Source: Glaesserella australis
Lineage (GTDB): Bacteria; Pseudomonadota; Gammaproteobacteria; Enterobacterales; Pasteurellaceae
Direction: 5' to 3'
NCBI RefSeq assembly: GCF_003260095.1
Contig: NZ_PTPX01000020.1
Span: 1 to 64,000, forward strand
Length of the DNA: 64,000 bases
Part shown: piece by piece, positions 1 to 10,518 of the stretch
Layout of the letters: the number at the start of each line of letters is the position of its first letter
Position numbering within the stretch: position 1 is the first letter of the stretch
The notes under the pieces: generated by a model
The model's input: only the letters and a program-made list of their open reading frames with translations
The model's database searches: none
What the model was told of the DNA's origin: nothing
Program-made: the position numbers and the translations under genes

Positions 1-50
1 AAAAAGAACGACGCACTGTAATCTTAACTGCTTCACAACAGTGCGTCGTT
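1..50 (-). terminator. Hairpin with U-tract at the left edge
   Basis: Read leftward, a perfect 13-bp inverted repeat (arms 38-50 and 7-19, 18-nt loop) is followed by CTTTTT at the window edge. It has the form of a Rho-independent terminator. It begins only about 5 nt after the predicted start of the leftward promoter at 62-89. It is therefore either the leader hairpin of a stable RNA operon continuing outside the window or the body of a very short RNA. It could also end ptsG transcripts. Confidence 0.6.
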
Positions 51-61
51 GTGTGGTGCGC

Positions 62-89
62 ATTATAGAGATTTTAGAAATACGTGCAA
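62..89 (-). promoter_or_regulatory. Strong stable-RNA-type promoter reading out of the window
   Basis: The leftward strand has TTGCAC (84-89), a 16-nt spacer and a perfect TATAAT (62-67), followed by a G/C-rich discriminator GCGCAC. That discriminator is typical of growth-rate and ppGpp-controlled rRNA or tRNA promoters. No protein start lies between it and the edge, so an rRNA or tRNA operon to the left is the best inference; a small RNA is the alternative. Confidence 0.6.
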
Positions 90-186
90 GTGTTTTTTGT
101 AAAAAATTTGAAAAATCTTTCCGCTTGCTAATTTTTAAATCAAATTGTCTATTTCAGAAACCACTTTTGATTATCTTGTATCAGTT

Positions 187-1680
187 TTAGTCTTCTTTTC
201 CTAAAATCTGATTTATCTCACTTTTATACAGTACTGCTTTAGCACCAAAAACGGCTTGAACACCGCCACCAACTTCTAACACATCAATGGCACCTAATGC
301 TTTTAATTGTGATTTATTGACTTCTTTCACCGCTTTAACCGCCACACGCAATCGGGTGATACATGCATCAACGATTTCAATATTGCTTGCAGAACCTAAC
401 GCTTCAATAATTTTATGTGCATTTTCGGTTAATGATGTTGTTTGTTGTTCTACCACTTCTTCTTGATCGTCCCCCCGTCCTGGTGTCATTACATTAAACT
501 TGCGGATTAAGAACAAGAAAGAGAAATAGTAGAGCATCGCCCACGGTATGCCAACGAATACTACACGGATCCAATGCGTATTTTCATTGCCTTGTAGGAT
601 ACCGAATAATAAGAAATCAATGAAACCACCAGAGAAAGTATTACCAATAGACACATTAAGGAAATCAGCAATATAGAATGACACACCGTCTAAGAAGGCA
701 TGGAATACATAGAGCCACGGTGCAACGAATAAGAACATAAATTCAATCGGTTCAGTGATACCCGTAATAAACGAAGTCAATGCAGCGCCAAGGAACAAAC
801 CACCTATTGCTTTACGGCGATCTTTCGGTGCTGCATGATACATTGCCAAACAGGCTGCTGGTAAGCCAAACATCATCGTATCAAAACGACCAGCAAAGAA
901 ACGAGTTCCCTCAGTAAATAATCCTTGATGATTCGGATCGGCTAATTGTGCAAAAAAGATTTTTTGCGCACCAATAATGGTTTCACCATTCACAACTTCC
1001 GTTCCCCCCAATTCTGTATACCAGAAAAGCGGATAAATCATATGGTGTAAACCCACAGCGCCACTCAAACGCATTAAGAAACCGTAGAAGAATGTGCCGA
1101 TTTCACCCATTGAAGATATACCTTCACCGGCTGAAACCAACCAATTTTGGAAGGTCGGCCAAATTAAAAAGAATACGGCACCAACAAAGATTGCCGCAAA
1201 TGCCGTTACAATTGGCACAAAACGTGAACCGCCAAAGAACCCTAAAATCTGTGGCAATTGAATATTATGATATTTATTGTGCAGTTTAACCGTGATCAAC
1301 CCCATCACTAATGAACCAATCACCCCAGTATCAATACCTTTGGTTTCTGGCGAGAAAATAGGGATTAATGCCGCAATCGTCCCGGTCATAATCAAATAAC
1401 CAACTACAGCAGCTAGTGCCGCCACGCCTTTATCTCGCTTGGCTAAACCAATCCCCAAACCGATACAGAGCAACAACGCAAGATTGGCAAATACCACACT
1501 TCCGGCTGCCGCCATAATTTGAAAGATACCTTGCAACGTTGGATTATCCAACATTGGATAAGCTTGCACCGTTGCTTTGTTTGACAACGCACCGCCTATC
1601 CCCAATAACAAACCTGCCGCAGGTAATATTGCGATCGGAAGCATAAATGCTTTACCAACCTGTTGAAGTTGTTTAAACAT
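187..1680 (-). CDS. ptsG: PTS glucose-type transporter subunit IICB
   Basis: This 497-residue membrane protein carries out PEP-dependent uptake and phosphorylation of glucose or a related hexose. Residues 1-390 form the multi-helix IIC channel, with the family signatures GFFGGSRFVP near residue 147 and GITEPIEF near 305. A linker leads to a C-terminal IIB domain (about 420-497) whose phosphorylated cysteine is in the motif CITRLR. The start has a good ribosome site (GGAG, about 8 nt upstream). Glucose specificity is inferred from the IIC signatures; an N-acetylglucosamine or maltose relative is less likely. A CRP-like site lies upstream. Confidence 0.85.
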   Translation of the reverse strand: MFKQLQQVGKAFMLPIAILPAAGLLLGIGGALSNKATVQAYPMLDNPTLQGIFQIMAAAGSVVFANLALLLCIGLGIGLAKRDKGVAALAAVVGYLIMTGTIAALIPIFSPETKGIDTGVIGSLVMGLITVKLHNKYHNIQLPQILGFFGGSRFVPIVTAFAAIFVGAVFFLIWPTFQNWLVSAGEGISSMGEIGTFFYGFLMRLSGAVGLHHMIYPLFWYTELGGTEVVNGETIIGAQKIFFAQLADPNHQGLFTEGTRFFAGRFDTMMFGLPAACLAMYHAAPKDRRKAIGGLFLGAALTSFITGITEPIEFMFLFVAPWLYVFHAFLDGVSFYIADFLNVSIGNTFSGGFIDFLLFGILQGNENTHWIRVVFVGIPWAMLYYFSFLFLIRKFNVMTPGRGDDQEEVVEQQTTSLTENAHKIIEALGSASNIEIVDACITRLRVAVKAVKEVNKSQLKALGAIDVLEVGGGVQAVFGAKAVLYKSEINQILGKED

Positions 1681-1740
1681 AGTTTTTCTCCTTTTCCTTT
1701 TAAGAATAAGATAAGGATAAAACTATTTACTGTTTAAAAA

Positions 1741-1756
1741 TGTGACTTTACTCGCA
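1741..1756. promoter_or_regulatory. CRP-like site upstream of ptsG
   Basis: TGTGA-CTTTAC-TCGCA differs at one base from the CRP consensus TGTGA-N6-TCACA. It sits about 60 nt before the ptsG start codon and after the end of rbsK. Cyclic-AMP control of a glucose PTS gene is expected from other enterics; here it is inferred from the site only. Confidence 0.4.
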
Positions 1757-1790
1757 AAACTTTGTAAAGAGCGGAGTATAAATTCAATAT

Positions 1791-2711
1791 TTACAATCCA
1801 CATGACAAAAATTCTTCAATTTCAGACCTTTTAGGAATCGCCGTCTGCGCTCCCATTCTCGTTACCGAAATCGCTGCAGCCGCGTGAGCAAAGCGAATAG
1901 CATCAAAAGCGGATTTTCCTTCCAATAAGGCTGTAACAAAAGCACCATTAAAGGTATCACCTGCTGCAGTAGTATCTACTGCTTCGACTCTAAAGCCTTG
2001 AATAATTTCCCCCTGCCCTTGCTCGCTGTAATAGACGCCTTTTGAACCTAAGGTAATTAACACCGTACTGATTCCAAGCTGATGAAAATGGTTTGCTGCC
2101 AATGCGGCACTTTGCTCGTCAGTGACTTTAATACCCGTGAGAATTTCCGCTTCGGTTTCATTTGGGGTGATAATGTCTATTTGTGATAGCAAGGTTTCGG
2201 GCAAGGTTTGAGCCGGTGCGGGATTTAGCACAACTTTTACCCCTGCTGCTTTTGCTAATTTTGTGGCTAAAGTGACCGCTTGTAACGGGCTTTCCAACTG
2301 CATTAGCAAAATATCTGCTTGTTCGATATAGGCTTTATGCTGTTCAACCAACGCTTCCGACAAATCCGCATTAGCTCCTGCGGAAATCACAATGCTGTTT
2401 TCCCCTGAATCTGCCACCTGAATCATCGCCAAACCTGTTGATTGATTAGGAATTGTGCTGATCGCTGATGTATCAATCCCGTCTTGCTCAAAGGCTTGTT
2501 TCATTGTTTGACCGATTTGATCCGCCCCTATTACCCCAATAAAAGAAACATTCGCTCCCGCACGTGCCGCTGCTACCGCTTGATTCGCCCCTTTACCGCC
2601 ATAGGCGATTTGATAGCCATAGCCACTTAATGTTTCGCCTGCTTTTGGAAAATAAGGAACTCGAATCACGTGATCGACATTGATACTGCCAAGTACACAA
2701 AGTTTTTTCAT
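1791..2711 (-). CDS. rbsK: Ribokinase
   Basis: PfkB-family kinase that makes D-ribose 5-phosphate from ribose and ATP in the cytoplasm. The N-terminal ribokinase signature GGKGANQAVAAARAG is near residue 40 and the C-terminal DTTAAGDTFNGAF motif, with the catalytic Asp, is near 245. The ATG at 2711 is preferred to an in-frame GTG at 2720, because that GTG lies inside the AGGTGG ribosome site. It is the last gene of the rbsDACBK operon and is separated from rbsB by a terminator-like hairpin, so it may be expressed less than the binding protein. Confidence 0.93.
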   Translation of the reverse strand: MKKLCVLGSINVDHVIRVPYFPKAGETLSGYGYQIAYGGKGANQAVAAARAGANVSFIGVIGADQIGQTMKQAFEQDGIDTSAISTIPNQSTGLAMIQVADSGENSIVISAGANADLSEALVEQHKAYIEQADILLMQLESPLQAVTLATKLAKAAGVKVVLNPAPAQTLPETLLSQIDIITPNETEAEILTGIKVTDEQSAALAANHFHQLGISTVLITLGSKGVYYSEQGQGEIIQGFRVEAVDTTAAGDTFNGAFVTALLEGKSAFDAIRFAHAAAAISVTRMGAQTAIPKRSEIEEFLSCGL

Positions 2712-2723
2712 CTTTACCACCTA

Positions 2724-2777
2724 TAAAAAAACAAGCGGTTAGTTTTTGCAAATTTTTTGCAAAAAACGACCGCTTGT
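2724..2777 (-). terminator. Inverted uptake-sequence pair between rbsB and rbsK
   Basis: ACAAGCGGT (2731-2739) and ACCGCTTGT (2769-2777) face each other, with an inner TTTTTGCAAA/TTTGCAAAAA repeat. Leftward the stem ends in a run of T. This is the Pasteurellaceae habit of building terminators from paired DNA-uptake sequences. Placed inside the operon, it probably acts as a partial terminator and 3' stabiliser of the rbsB message. Confidence 0.65.
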
Positions 2778-2783
2778 TTAACA

Positions 2784-3656
2784 TTATTTTGTAATCACTT
2801 TTAACGGCACAGGAATTTGTGCATCAACTTTTTCGCCTTTAAGCACTTTATCTGCAATTTCCACACCTAATTCACCGATTTTTTCTGGTTGTTGTGCAAT
2901 GGTTGCGGCAAGTTGTCCGCCATTGACCGCTTTCACAGCATCATCGGTACCATCAAAGCCGACTACCAAGATATTTTTGCCTGAGGCTTTAATTGCACGC
3001 AATGCCCCTAATGCCATTTCATCGTTTTGAGCAAATACTGCTTTAGCTGAACCGTGGCTGGCAAGTAGATTTTCCATAACGTTTAAGCCTTTGGTACGGT
3101 CAAAATCAGCAGGTTGGCTAGCAAGTAATTCAAATTGATTTGCTTCCACCGCTTGTTTGAAACCTTCGCCGCGCTCACGGGCAGCGGACGTTCCTGCAAT
3201 GCCTTCTAATTGAATCACTTTGGCATTTTTACCCACTTTTTCCGCAATAAAATCCCCAGCCATTTTACCGCCAGCGACGTTGTCTGATGCAATATGGCTG
3301 ACAACAGTGCCTTTATTTGCACCACGGTCTAAAGTGATGACAGGAATGTTTTTCTTATTTGCAACTGCAACAGCTGTACCAACCGCTTCTGAATCCGTTG
3401 GGTTGATCAGCAGTACTTTTGCACCACGCACCGTCACATCTTCCACATTAGAAAGCTCTTTGGCAGGATCGTTTTGTGAATCCAATACCACCAAGTTATA
3501 ACCCAATTCTTTTGCTTTTTGCTCCGCTCCCTCTTTTAAGGTCACGAAAAACGGGTTATCTAATGTTGAGATTGCCAGTGCAATCGTCTCTTTTGCCATT
3601 GCTGATGTGCTAAATGCCAAACCTAACGCAATTGCTAACGACGTTAATTTTTTCAT
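2784..3656 (-). CDS. rbsB: Ribose ABC transporter, periplasmic binding protein
   Basis: This 290-residue precursor has a clear Sec signal peptide (MKK, hydrophobic core, cleavage after SAMA near residue 21). The mature part is a type-I periplasmic sugar-binding fold (STLDNPFF near 31, DRGA near 112, [11 protein letters not shown] near 205). It captures D-ribose in the periplasm and delivers it to RbsC. It follows rbsC by about 40 nt and has its own GGAG ribosome site. Confidence 0.93.
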   Translation of the reverse strand: MKKLTSLAIALGLAFSTSAMAKETIALAISTLDNPFFVTLKEGAEQKAKELGYNLVVLDSQNDPAKELSNVEDVTVRGAKVLLINPTDSEAVGTAVAVANKKNIPVITLDRGANKGTVVSHIASDNVAGGKMAGDFIAEKVGKNAKVIQLEGIAGTSAARERGEGFKQAVEANQFELLASQPADFDRTKGLNVMENLLASHGSAKAVFAQNDEMALGALRAIKASGKNILVVGFDGTDDAVKAVNGGQLAATIAQQPEKIGELGVEIADKVLKGEKVDAQIPVPLKVITK

Positions 3657-3696
3657 AAGAGTCTCCTATGTGATGAAGAATGTTGAGAAAGAACTA

Positions 3697-4656
3697 CTAC
3701 ACTTTTTTACGACCAATAAAGTTATCTAAGATAACCGCTGCTAAAATCACCAGTGCTTTTGCCACTAGCTGATAGTAAGAGTCAATGTCTAATAAATTCA
3801 AGGCATTACTCAAGAAACCGATAATCAAAGCACCAATTAACGTGCCGATAATTCGCCCTTTGCCGCCCATTAAGCTGGTTCCACCCACGACAACGGCGGC
3901 GATAGCGTCTAGCTCGTAGCCTGTTCCTGCGGTTGGTTGAGCTGAACCTAAACGAGAAGTCACAATCAACCCTGCGAGTGCGGCTAAAACGCCACTGACC
4001 GCAAACACGAACAGCTTCACTTTGTTTACATTAATGCCTGACAACGCCGTTGCTGATTCATTGCCGCCTAAAGCATAAATGTAACGACCGATTCGAGTTT
4101 GGGTGAGAATAAACCAGCCTAATGCAAATAAGCTGAACATCAACCACACTGGCACAGGAATACCGAGCCAAATTCCCGTACCGATTTCCGCAAAGGCATC
4201 AGCACTTTCAGAAAATCCCGTACTAATCGGGCGACCGCCCATATAAATCATCGTTACGCCACGTAATAACAACATCATAATCAACGTTGCCATAAAAGCC
4301 TGAACTTTGCCGAAAGCCACCAACGAACCATTCATCAAACCGATCAGTCCGCCGAAGATCAACACCAGCGGAACCACTAGATACACAGGCAGATCCATTC
4401 CAATCAATGTTGCCGCCACTGCCCCCGTGAGAGCCAATACCGAGCCGACCGACAAATCAATGCCAGCAATTAAAATCACAAAGGTCATTCCAATGGCAAT
4501 AATCGCATTCACCGACGTTTGACGCAGAATATTGAGCAGGTTATCGGCGGTAAAAAAATCGGGATTTAAAAATGAGACCACCACAATCAACACTATCAAC
4601 GCAATAATTGAACGTTGATCGATTAAAAATTTGGTTAAGTTAAATGATTTATTCAT
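3697..4656 (-). CDS. rbsC: Ribose ABC transporter, permease
   Basis: Inner-membrane permease of about 319 residues with eight to ten hydrophobic segments. It contains the family's conserved IAIGMTFVILIAGIDLSVGS and AVVVGGTSLMGGKG stretches. It forms the ribose channel with RbsA. I place the start at ATG 4656 (M-N-K-S-F), with AGGA upstream; a TTG two codons earlier is the alternative. Confidence 0.92.
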   Translation of the reverse strand: MNKSFNLTKFLIDQRSIIALIVLIVVVSFLNPDFFTADNLLNILRQTSVNAIIAIGMTFVILIAGIDLSVGSVLALTGAVAATLIGMDLPVYLVVPLVLIFGGLIGLMNGSLVAFGKVQAFMATLIMMLLLRGVTMIYMGGRPISTGFSESADAFAEIGTGIWLGIPVPVWLMFSLFALGWFILTQTRIGRYIYALGGNESATALSGINVNKVKLFVFAVSGVLAALAGLIVTSRLGSAQPTAGTGYELDAIAAVVVGGTSLMGGKGRIIGTLIGALIIGFLSNALNLLDIDSYYQLVAKALVILAAVILDNFIGRKKV

Positions 4657-4676
4657 TTGCAAATTTCCTCTTAAAT

Positions 4677-6167
4677 CTAACCGCTTGTTTTGCCAATGGC
4701 AGCCGCTAATAACTTCTCTTGTGTGGCTTCTTGACGAGAAAACTCACCGCTAATTTGCCCCTCTCGCATCACTAAAATGCGATCAGACATTCCCAACACT
4801 TCAGGCATATCGGACGACACCAAAATAATGCTCAACCCTTCGGCTTTAAATTTATTGATAAGTTGATAAATCTCTTTTTTTGCCCCCACATCAACGCCAC
4901 GAGTTGGTTCATCTAAAATCAATACTGTTGGGCGAGTCATTAAGCCTTTGGCTATCGCGACTTTTTGTTGATTACCGCCCGACAATTCACCAATCACTTT
5001 ATCGGCATTCGGCGTTTTGATATTGAACAGCTCGATAAAATCGTTGACCACCATTTGCTCTCGAATTTTGTCGATTCGTCCATAGTGGGAGAGATGTTCT
5101 AAAGCGGTGAGCGACATATTCTCTTTTACCGACATTCCCAGCACTAAACCATCGCCTTTACGATCTTCGGAAATATAGACAATGCCGTTGTCCAAGCCTT
5201 GCTGTGCTGTATGGTTATGAATCGGCTTGCCGTTTAACTTAACTTCGCCAGACGTTCTTGGCAAAGCACCATAAAGCACTTTCATCAATTCCGTTCGCCC
5301 TGCCCCCATTAGGCCCGACACCCCAAGAATTTCACCTTTTTTCAAGTTAAAAGAGACTTGCTGTACGCCACTGCCTGATAAATGATTCACTTCAAGGCAA
5401 ACATCGCCTTGAGCCGTGTCGATATGCGGATATTGCTCTTCCAATTTCCGACCAACCATCATTTCAATCAGTTCATCTTCGGTTAAATCTGCCACCGCTT
5501 TTTCACCGATAAATTGCCCATCACGCAACACGGTTACATCATCACAAATTTGGAAAATTTCTTTAATACGGTGGGAAATATAGACAATGCCACGCCCTTC
5601 GGCTTTGAGCTCACGGATCACGGCAAACAGAGCTTCGGTTTCTGTATCGGTAAGTGCGTCGGTTGGCTCATCCATCACGATGACCTGCGATTCAAAACTC
5701 AAGGCTTTCGCAATTTCAACCATTTGCCGTTCACCAATCGAAAGCTCACTGGCAGGCAGTTTACTCGAATGGCGAACACCAAGACGAGCTAACAAGCGGT
5801 CGGATTCCGCATACATTTTACGCCAGTCAATGCCACCCCACGCATTAGTAAATTCACGCCCCAAAAAGATATTTTCCGCAATCGACAAATTCCCCAAGAT
5901 ATTTAGCTCTTGGTGAATAATGCTCAAGCCAGCCTCTTGCGAAGCCTTGGGGTTGGCAAATTTTACCGCTTTGCCGAGATATTCAATCGTGCCTGCATCT
6001 CGCTGATAAATGCCTGTTAGAATTTTCATTAAGGTCGATTTGCCTGCCCCATTTTCCCCCATTAACGCCATCGCTCTACCCGCATAAACTTTCAAACAAG
6101 CATTTTTCAAGGCTTGCACACCGGGGAAAGCTTTATCTATACCGCGAATATCAAGTAAGGTTTTCAT
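4677..6167 (-). CDS. rbsA: Ribose ABC transporter, ATP-binding protein
   Basis: This 496-residue protein has two fused ATPase domains. Domain 1 has Walker [10 protein letters not shown] (near 39), signature LSIGERQ and Walker [13 protein letters not shown]. Domain 2 has a degenerate Walker A (GLMGAGRTE) and an intact LSGGNQQK and LILDEPTRG. This asymmetry is normal for sugar importers of the RbsA/MglA family. It ends in the usual C-terminal tail after [14 protein letters not shown]. It is a useful full-length comparison for the truncated paralogue at 26190-27599. Confidence 0.93.
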   Translation of the reverse strand: MKTLLDIRGIDKAFPGVQALKNACLKVYAGRAMALMGENGAGKSTLMKILTGIYQRDAGTIEYLGKAVKFANPKASQEAGLSIIHQELNILGNLSIAENIFLGREFTNAWGGIDWRKMYAESDRLLARLGVRHSSKLPASELSIGERQMVEIAKALSFESQVIVMDEPTDALTDTETEALFAVIRELKAEGRGIVYISHRIKEIFQICDDVTVLRDGQFIGEKAVADLTEDELIEMMVGRKLEEQYPHIDTAQGDVCLEVNHLSGSGVQQVSFNLKKGEILGVSGLMGAGRTELMKVLYGALPRTSGEVKLNGKPIHNHTAQQGLDNGIVYISEDRKGDGLVLGMSVKENMSLTALEHLSHYGRIDKIREQMVVNDFIELFNIKTPNADKVIGELSGGNQQKVAIAKGLMTRPTVLILDEPTRGVDVGAKKEIYQLINKFKAEGLSIILVSSDMPEVLGMSDRILVMREGQISGEFSRQEATQEKLLAAAIGKTSG

Positions 6168-6175
6168 TATTTCAC

Positions 6176-6595
6176 CTAAAACGGAACGCCAGAATAGAGA
6201 ATCACATTTGCATAAGGGCTACATTCGCCTGTTCGCACCACGCCTTTTGCTTGGTTGCTCTGTTGCTTAAATTCGCTGTGGGGGAGATAAACAATCTCAA
6301 TGCTATTTTGTTGCTGTTCAGCCGTTTGCTGAATAATGGCGAGCAACTGCTGTTCAACCTGTGGATTAATAGTTTTGATCTCTTCGGCTAATACGATTTT
6401 TTCAACAAACAGCTCACTTAACACCGCTTGTAAGGTCGTTAGAAAATCAGGCACGCCTTTCGTGAGAGCAAGATCAACGCAATGCTGCTCGGTCGGAATC
6501 GGCAAGCCAGCATCGCAAATGGTTAACCCGTCTGTATGCCCCATTGTTGCAATCAAATGAGAAAGTTGAGCATTTAAAATTGTTGTCTTTTTCAT
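6176..6595 (-). CDS. rbsD: D-ribose pyranase
   Basis: This 139-residue sugar mutarotase converts pyranose and furanose forms of ribose. The start is ATG 6595 ([10 protein letters not shown]), preceded by AAGGCGG. A longer in-frame extension runs through the operator and promoter and is not real. Conserved residues are [16 protein letters not shown] with the catalytic His near residue 20, and the C-terminal [13 protein letters not shown]. It is the first gene of the ribose operon. Confidence 0.92.
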   Translation of the reverse strand: MKKTTILNAQLSHLIATMGHTDGLTICDAGLPIPTEQHCVDLALTKGVPDFLTTLQAVLSELFVEKIVLAEEIKTINPQVEQQLLAIIQQTAEQQQNSIEIVYLPHSEFKQQSNQAKGVVRTGECSPYANVILYSGVPF

Positions 6596-6616
6596 CGCAC
6601 ACCGCCTTTTAAAATC

Positions 6617-6632
6617 ATCGAAACGTTTCGAT
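6617..6632. promoter_or_regulatory. RbsR operator
   Basis: ATCGAAACGTTTCGAT is a perfect 16-bp palindrome with the central CG and the form of a LacI/GalR-family operator. It covers the predicted transcription start of rbsD, so repressor binding would block initiation. RbsR, encoded just upstream, is the obvious ligand. Confidence 0.8.
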
Positions 6633-6638
6633 AGCAAA

Positions 6639-6667
6639 ACAATAGATAAAAAATAACCAAAAGGCAA
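6639..6667 (-). promoter_or_regulatory. rbs operon promoter
   Basis: TTGCCT (6662-6667), a 17-nt spacer and TATTGT (6639-6644) give a sigma-70 promoter whose start falls near 6632, at the edge of the operator palindrome. A CRP-like site lies about 60 bp upstream of that start. Confidence 0.6.
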
Positions 6668-6684
6668 TTAAGTTATATTAAAAA

Positions 6685-6700
6685 TGTGAAGTGCTTCAAA
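6685..6700. promoter_or_regulatory. CRP-like site of the rbs promoter
   Basis: TGTGA-AGTGCT-TCAAA matches nine of the ten consensus CRP bases. Its centre is about 60.5 bp upstream of the predicted rbs start, the usual class I activator distance. It lies between the rbsR stop codon and the -35 element. Confidence 0.5.
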
Positions 6701-6706
6701 AAATTG

Positions 6707-7696
6707 TTAGAAAGAGTCTCGTACGACTAATTCAGGCGTTAATTTGATCGTTTCAATCGCCGTTTCAGGCTGATGAATCCGCTGAATTAATTTTTCTACC
6801 GCCGCTTTCGCCAAGCGTGCTTTGGGCTGATGAATGGTAGAAAGGGGAGGATAGAGATATTGAGCCAACTCGATATTATCGTAGCCAATCAGGGCGATAT
6901 CTTGCGGAATGCGTAAACCTGCACGGTAAATGGCTTGATATGCACCGATAGCGATGCTGTCGCTCATTGCAAATACGGCTTTTGGGAGATGATTTAACGC
7001 CAGTAGCTGATTCATTGCTTCTACACCTCCATCATAATGGAAATGGCTCTCAATAATCCATTCAGGGTGGATTGGCAAATTTTTCTCTAAAAGCGATCGC
7101 TTGTAGCCAGCTAATCGATTTGCGGCTAAAGGTTTGGTGAGTTCGCCAGTGATAACTGCAATATCGGTATAACCAGCTTCAATTAATGCATTTGTAGCAA
7201 GATAACCACCTAATTCTGAATTTTCATGAATAATATCGGCATTTAATAGTTGCTGCCACCAGTCGATTACAACCATAGGCAAAGTTAAGTCTGATATTAC
7301 ACTTAAATCAAAATCTTGCGGTTCAGCACACATCAGCAATAAACCATCGACTTGTTTAAGTAATAGCCGTTCTAAATGTTTCTGTAAATTTTGACTGTTA
7401 CCATCAGTATTGACCAAAATAAGATGATAGTTGTGTCGTTCACAATAACGCTCTACGTGATGTACTACTTCTGCAAAAAAGGGATTATTACTCGTGGTAA
7501 CAATCATTCCTATGGTGTTGGTTTCCTTTATTTTAAGGCTACGTGCAACTAACGATGGACGGTAATTGAGTTCTTCGATCACCTTTTTGACTTTCTGTGT
7601 AATCTCTTCACTCACAAAGCGTGAATTATTTACCACGTGAGAAACGGTGGAAAGTGAGACTCCAGCAATACGGGCAATATCCTTCATTGTTGCCAT
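6707..7696 (-). CDS. rbsR: LacI-family ribose operon repressor
   Basis: 329 residues. The N-terminal helix-turn-helix and hinge (MATMKDIARIAGVSLSTVSH, then RSLKIKETNTIG) are followed by a periplasmic-binding-protein-like effector domain (IGYDNIELAQYLYPPLSTI near 265). It closely resembles enteric RbsR. It lies directly upstream of rbsD on the same strand, with the palindromic operator between them, and is likely relieved by ribose. Confidence 0.88.
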   Translation of the reverse strand: MATMKDIARIAGVSLSTVSHVVNNSRFVSEEITQKVKKVIEELNYRPSLVARSLKIKETNTIGMIVTTSNNPFFAEVVHHVERYCERHNYHLILVNTDGNSQNLQKHLERLLLKQVDGLLLMCAEPQDFDLSVISDLTLPMVVIDWWQQLLNADIIHENSELGGYLATNALIEAGYTDIAVITGELTKPLAANRLAGYKRSLLEKNLPIHPEWIIESHFHYDGGVEAMNQLLALNHLPKAVFAMSDSIAIGAYQAIYRAGLRIPQDIALIGYDNIELAQYLYPPLSTIHQPKARLAKAAVEKLIQRIHQPETAIETIKLTPELVVRDSF

Positions 7697-7740
7697 AACA
7701 AATACCTTTTACAAAAAAGAGACTAAATCTAACTGCTTGT

Positions 7741-7783
7741 AAAAAACAAAACGCCTTAATACCGAACATATTAAGGCGTTTTT
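7741..7783. terminator. Bidirectional terminator after the atp operon
   Basis: The 12-bp stem AACGCCTTAATA/TATTAAGGCGTT has a 7-nt loop. It is flanked by T-runs on both strands and lies 10 bp after the atpC stop codon. It ends ATP synthase transcripts before rbsR. Confidence 0.85.
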
Positions 7784-7792
7784 AACTATGAA

Positions 7793-8209
7793 TTAACGTC
7801 TATTCGCTAATTTTGTTTTCGTAAGTTCGTAAACACGCAGTTTTGCAATTTCTCTGGACAATTTAGCAGTTAAATCTGCTTCATTTGTCTTACTCATTGT
7901 TTCTTCTGCTTTGCGTTTTGCGGCAAGAATACGTTGTTCATCGAGTTCTTCACCACGAATTGCTACATCCGCAAGGACAGTAACAACCGTTGGTTGTACT
8001 TCAAGGAATCCGCCAGAAACATAGATATATTCTTCTTTGTTATCTTCCAAAGTGAATTTAACCATTCCTGGTTTAATCGCTGTTAATAGTGGAGTGTGTC
8101 CTGCATAGACACCTAACTCCCCATCTACCCCTGAAACGCGAACACTCGTGACTTGACCTTCAAAAATTTTACGCTCTGCACTTACGACAGTGAGTTCAAA
8201 TGATGCCAT
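7793..8209 (-). CDS. atpC: ATP synthase F1 subunit epsilon
   Basis: 138 residues. It has the N-terminal beta-sandwich (FELTVVSAERKIFEGQ, GHTPLLTAIKPG) and a C-terminal two-helix arm rich in Lys and Glu. It is part of the central stalk and an inhibitor of ATP hydrolysis. It is the last gene of the atp operon, 26 bp after atpD. Confidence 0.95.
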   Translation of the reverse strand: MASFELTVVSAERKIFEGQVTSVRVSGVDGELGVYAGHTPLLTAIKPGMVKFTLEDNKEEYIYVSGGFLEVQPTVVTVLADVAIRGEELDEQRILAAKRKAEETMSKTNEADLTAKLSREIAKLRVYELTKTKLANRR

Positions 8210-8235
8210 TTTGTTCTCCTTTGTTCAAAGAACAA

Positions 8236-9624
<1,389 letters not shown>

Positions 9625-9629
9625 CTATG

Positions 9630-10496
9630 TTAAATTGCTGCGGCACCCGCGACAATTTCATTTAATTCATTCGTAATACTTGCTTGACGAGCTTTGTTAT
9701 ACACCAACTGTAACTCATTAATTAAATTACCTGCGTTATCTGTTGCTGCTTTCATCGCTACCATTCGAGCCGCCTGTTCAGAAGCGAGATTATCTACGAT
9801 CGCTTGGTAAACTTGAGATTCTAAATAGCGTACAAGTAGGCTATCTAGCAAGACTTTTGGATTTGGCTCATAGAGATAATCCCACGAACCTTTGCTGTCC
9901 AAGTCATCATTTTCAAGTTCTGGCAATGGAAGTAATTTCTGCATTGTCGGTTTTTGAGACATTGTATTGACAAAACGGTTATAGACGATATGAACTTCAT
10001 CCACCTCACCATTTCGATATGCCTCAACCATACCGTTGACAATACCAACTAAATCTTCCATTGCTGGGGTATCGCCTAAGCCTGTAACTTGCGCTTTGAC
10101 ATCAAGCCCCATTGATTGGAAAAATGATACAGCTTTATTTCCAACTAACCCTAAGCGAGCATCAATTCCTTTATCTTTGCGTGATTTTAATTCATTTAAA
10201 ACTGTTTTAAACAAATTGATGTTTAAACCACCACATAAGCCACGATCCGTTGAAACTACTAAAAGCCCAACTTTTTTGACTTCACGCTCAGTTAAAAAAG
10301 GATGTTTATAATCAATACTTCCTTTGGCAATATGGCTAATTACCTTACGAATGGCATCTGAATAAGGACGTGATGCAGACATTCTTTCTTGCGTTTTACG
10401 CATTTTAGATGCCGCAACCATTTCCATCGCTTTGGTAATTTTCTGTGTATTACGAACACTTGCAATTTTGGTTCTTATCTCTTTAGCACCTGCCAT
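9630..10496 (-). CDS. atpG: ATP synthase F1 subunit gamma
   Basis: This 288-residue central shaft subunit has long coiled-coil helices at both ends ([20 protein letters not shown] at the start, [14 protein letters not shown] at the end) that turn inside the alpha3beta3 ring. The conserved DRGLCGGLN motif is near residue 84. It lies between atpA and atpD in the standard order. Confidence 0.96.
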   Translation of the reverse strand: MAGAKEIRTKIASVRNTQKITKAMEMVAASKMRKTQERMSASRPYSDAIRKVISHIAKGSIDYKHPFLTEREVKKVGLLVVSTDRGLCGGLNINLFKTVLNELKSRKDKGIDARLGLVGNKAVSFFQSMGLDVKAQVTGLGDTPAMEDLVGIVNGMVEAYRNGEVDEVHIVYNRFVNTMSQKPTMQKLLPLPELENDDLDSKGSWDYLYEPNPKVLLDSLLVRYLESQVYQAIVDNLASEQAARMVAMKAATDNAGNLINELQLVYNKARQASITNELNEIVAGAAAI

Positions 10497-10518
10497 ATTT
10501 TTTCTCCGCTAAAGTAGA

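Noticed and set aside
5514-5916. Rightward frames of about 92-109 residues opposite rbsA
   Set aside because: Antisense shadows of a well-conserved coding sequence, without promoter or ribosome site.
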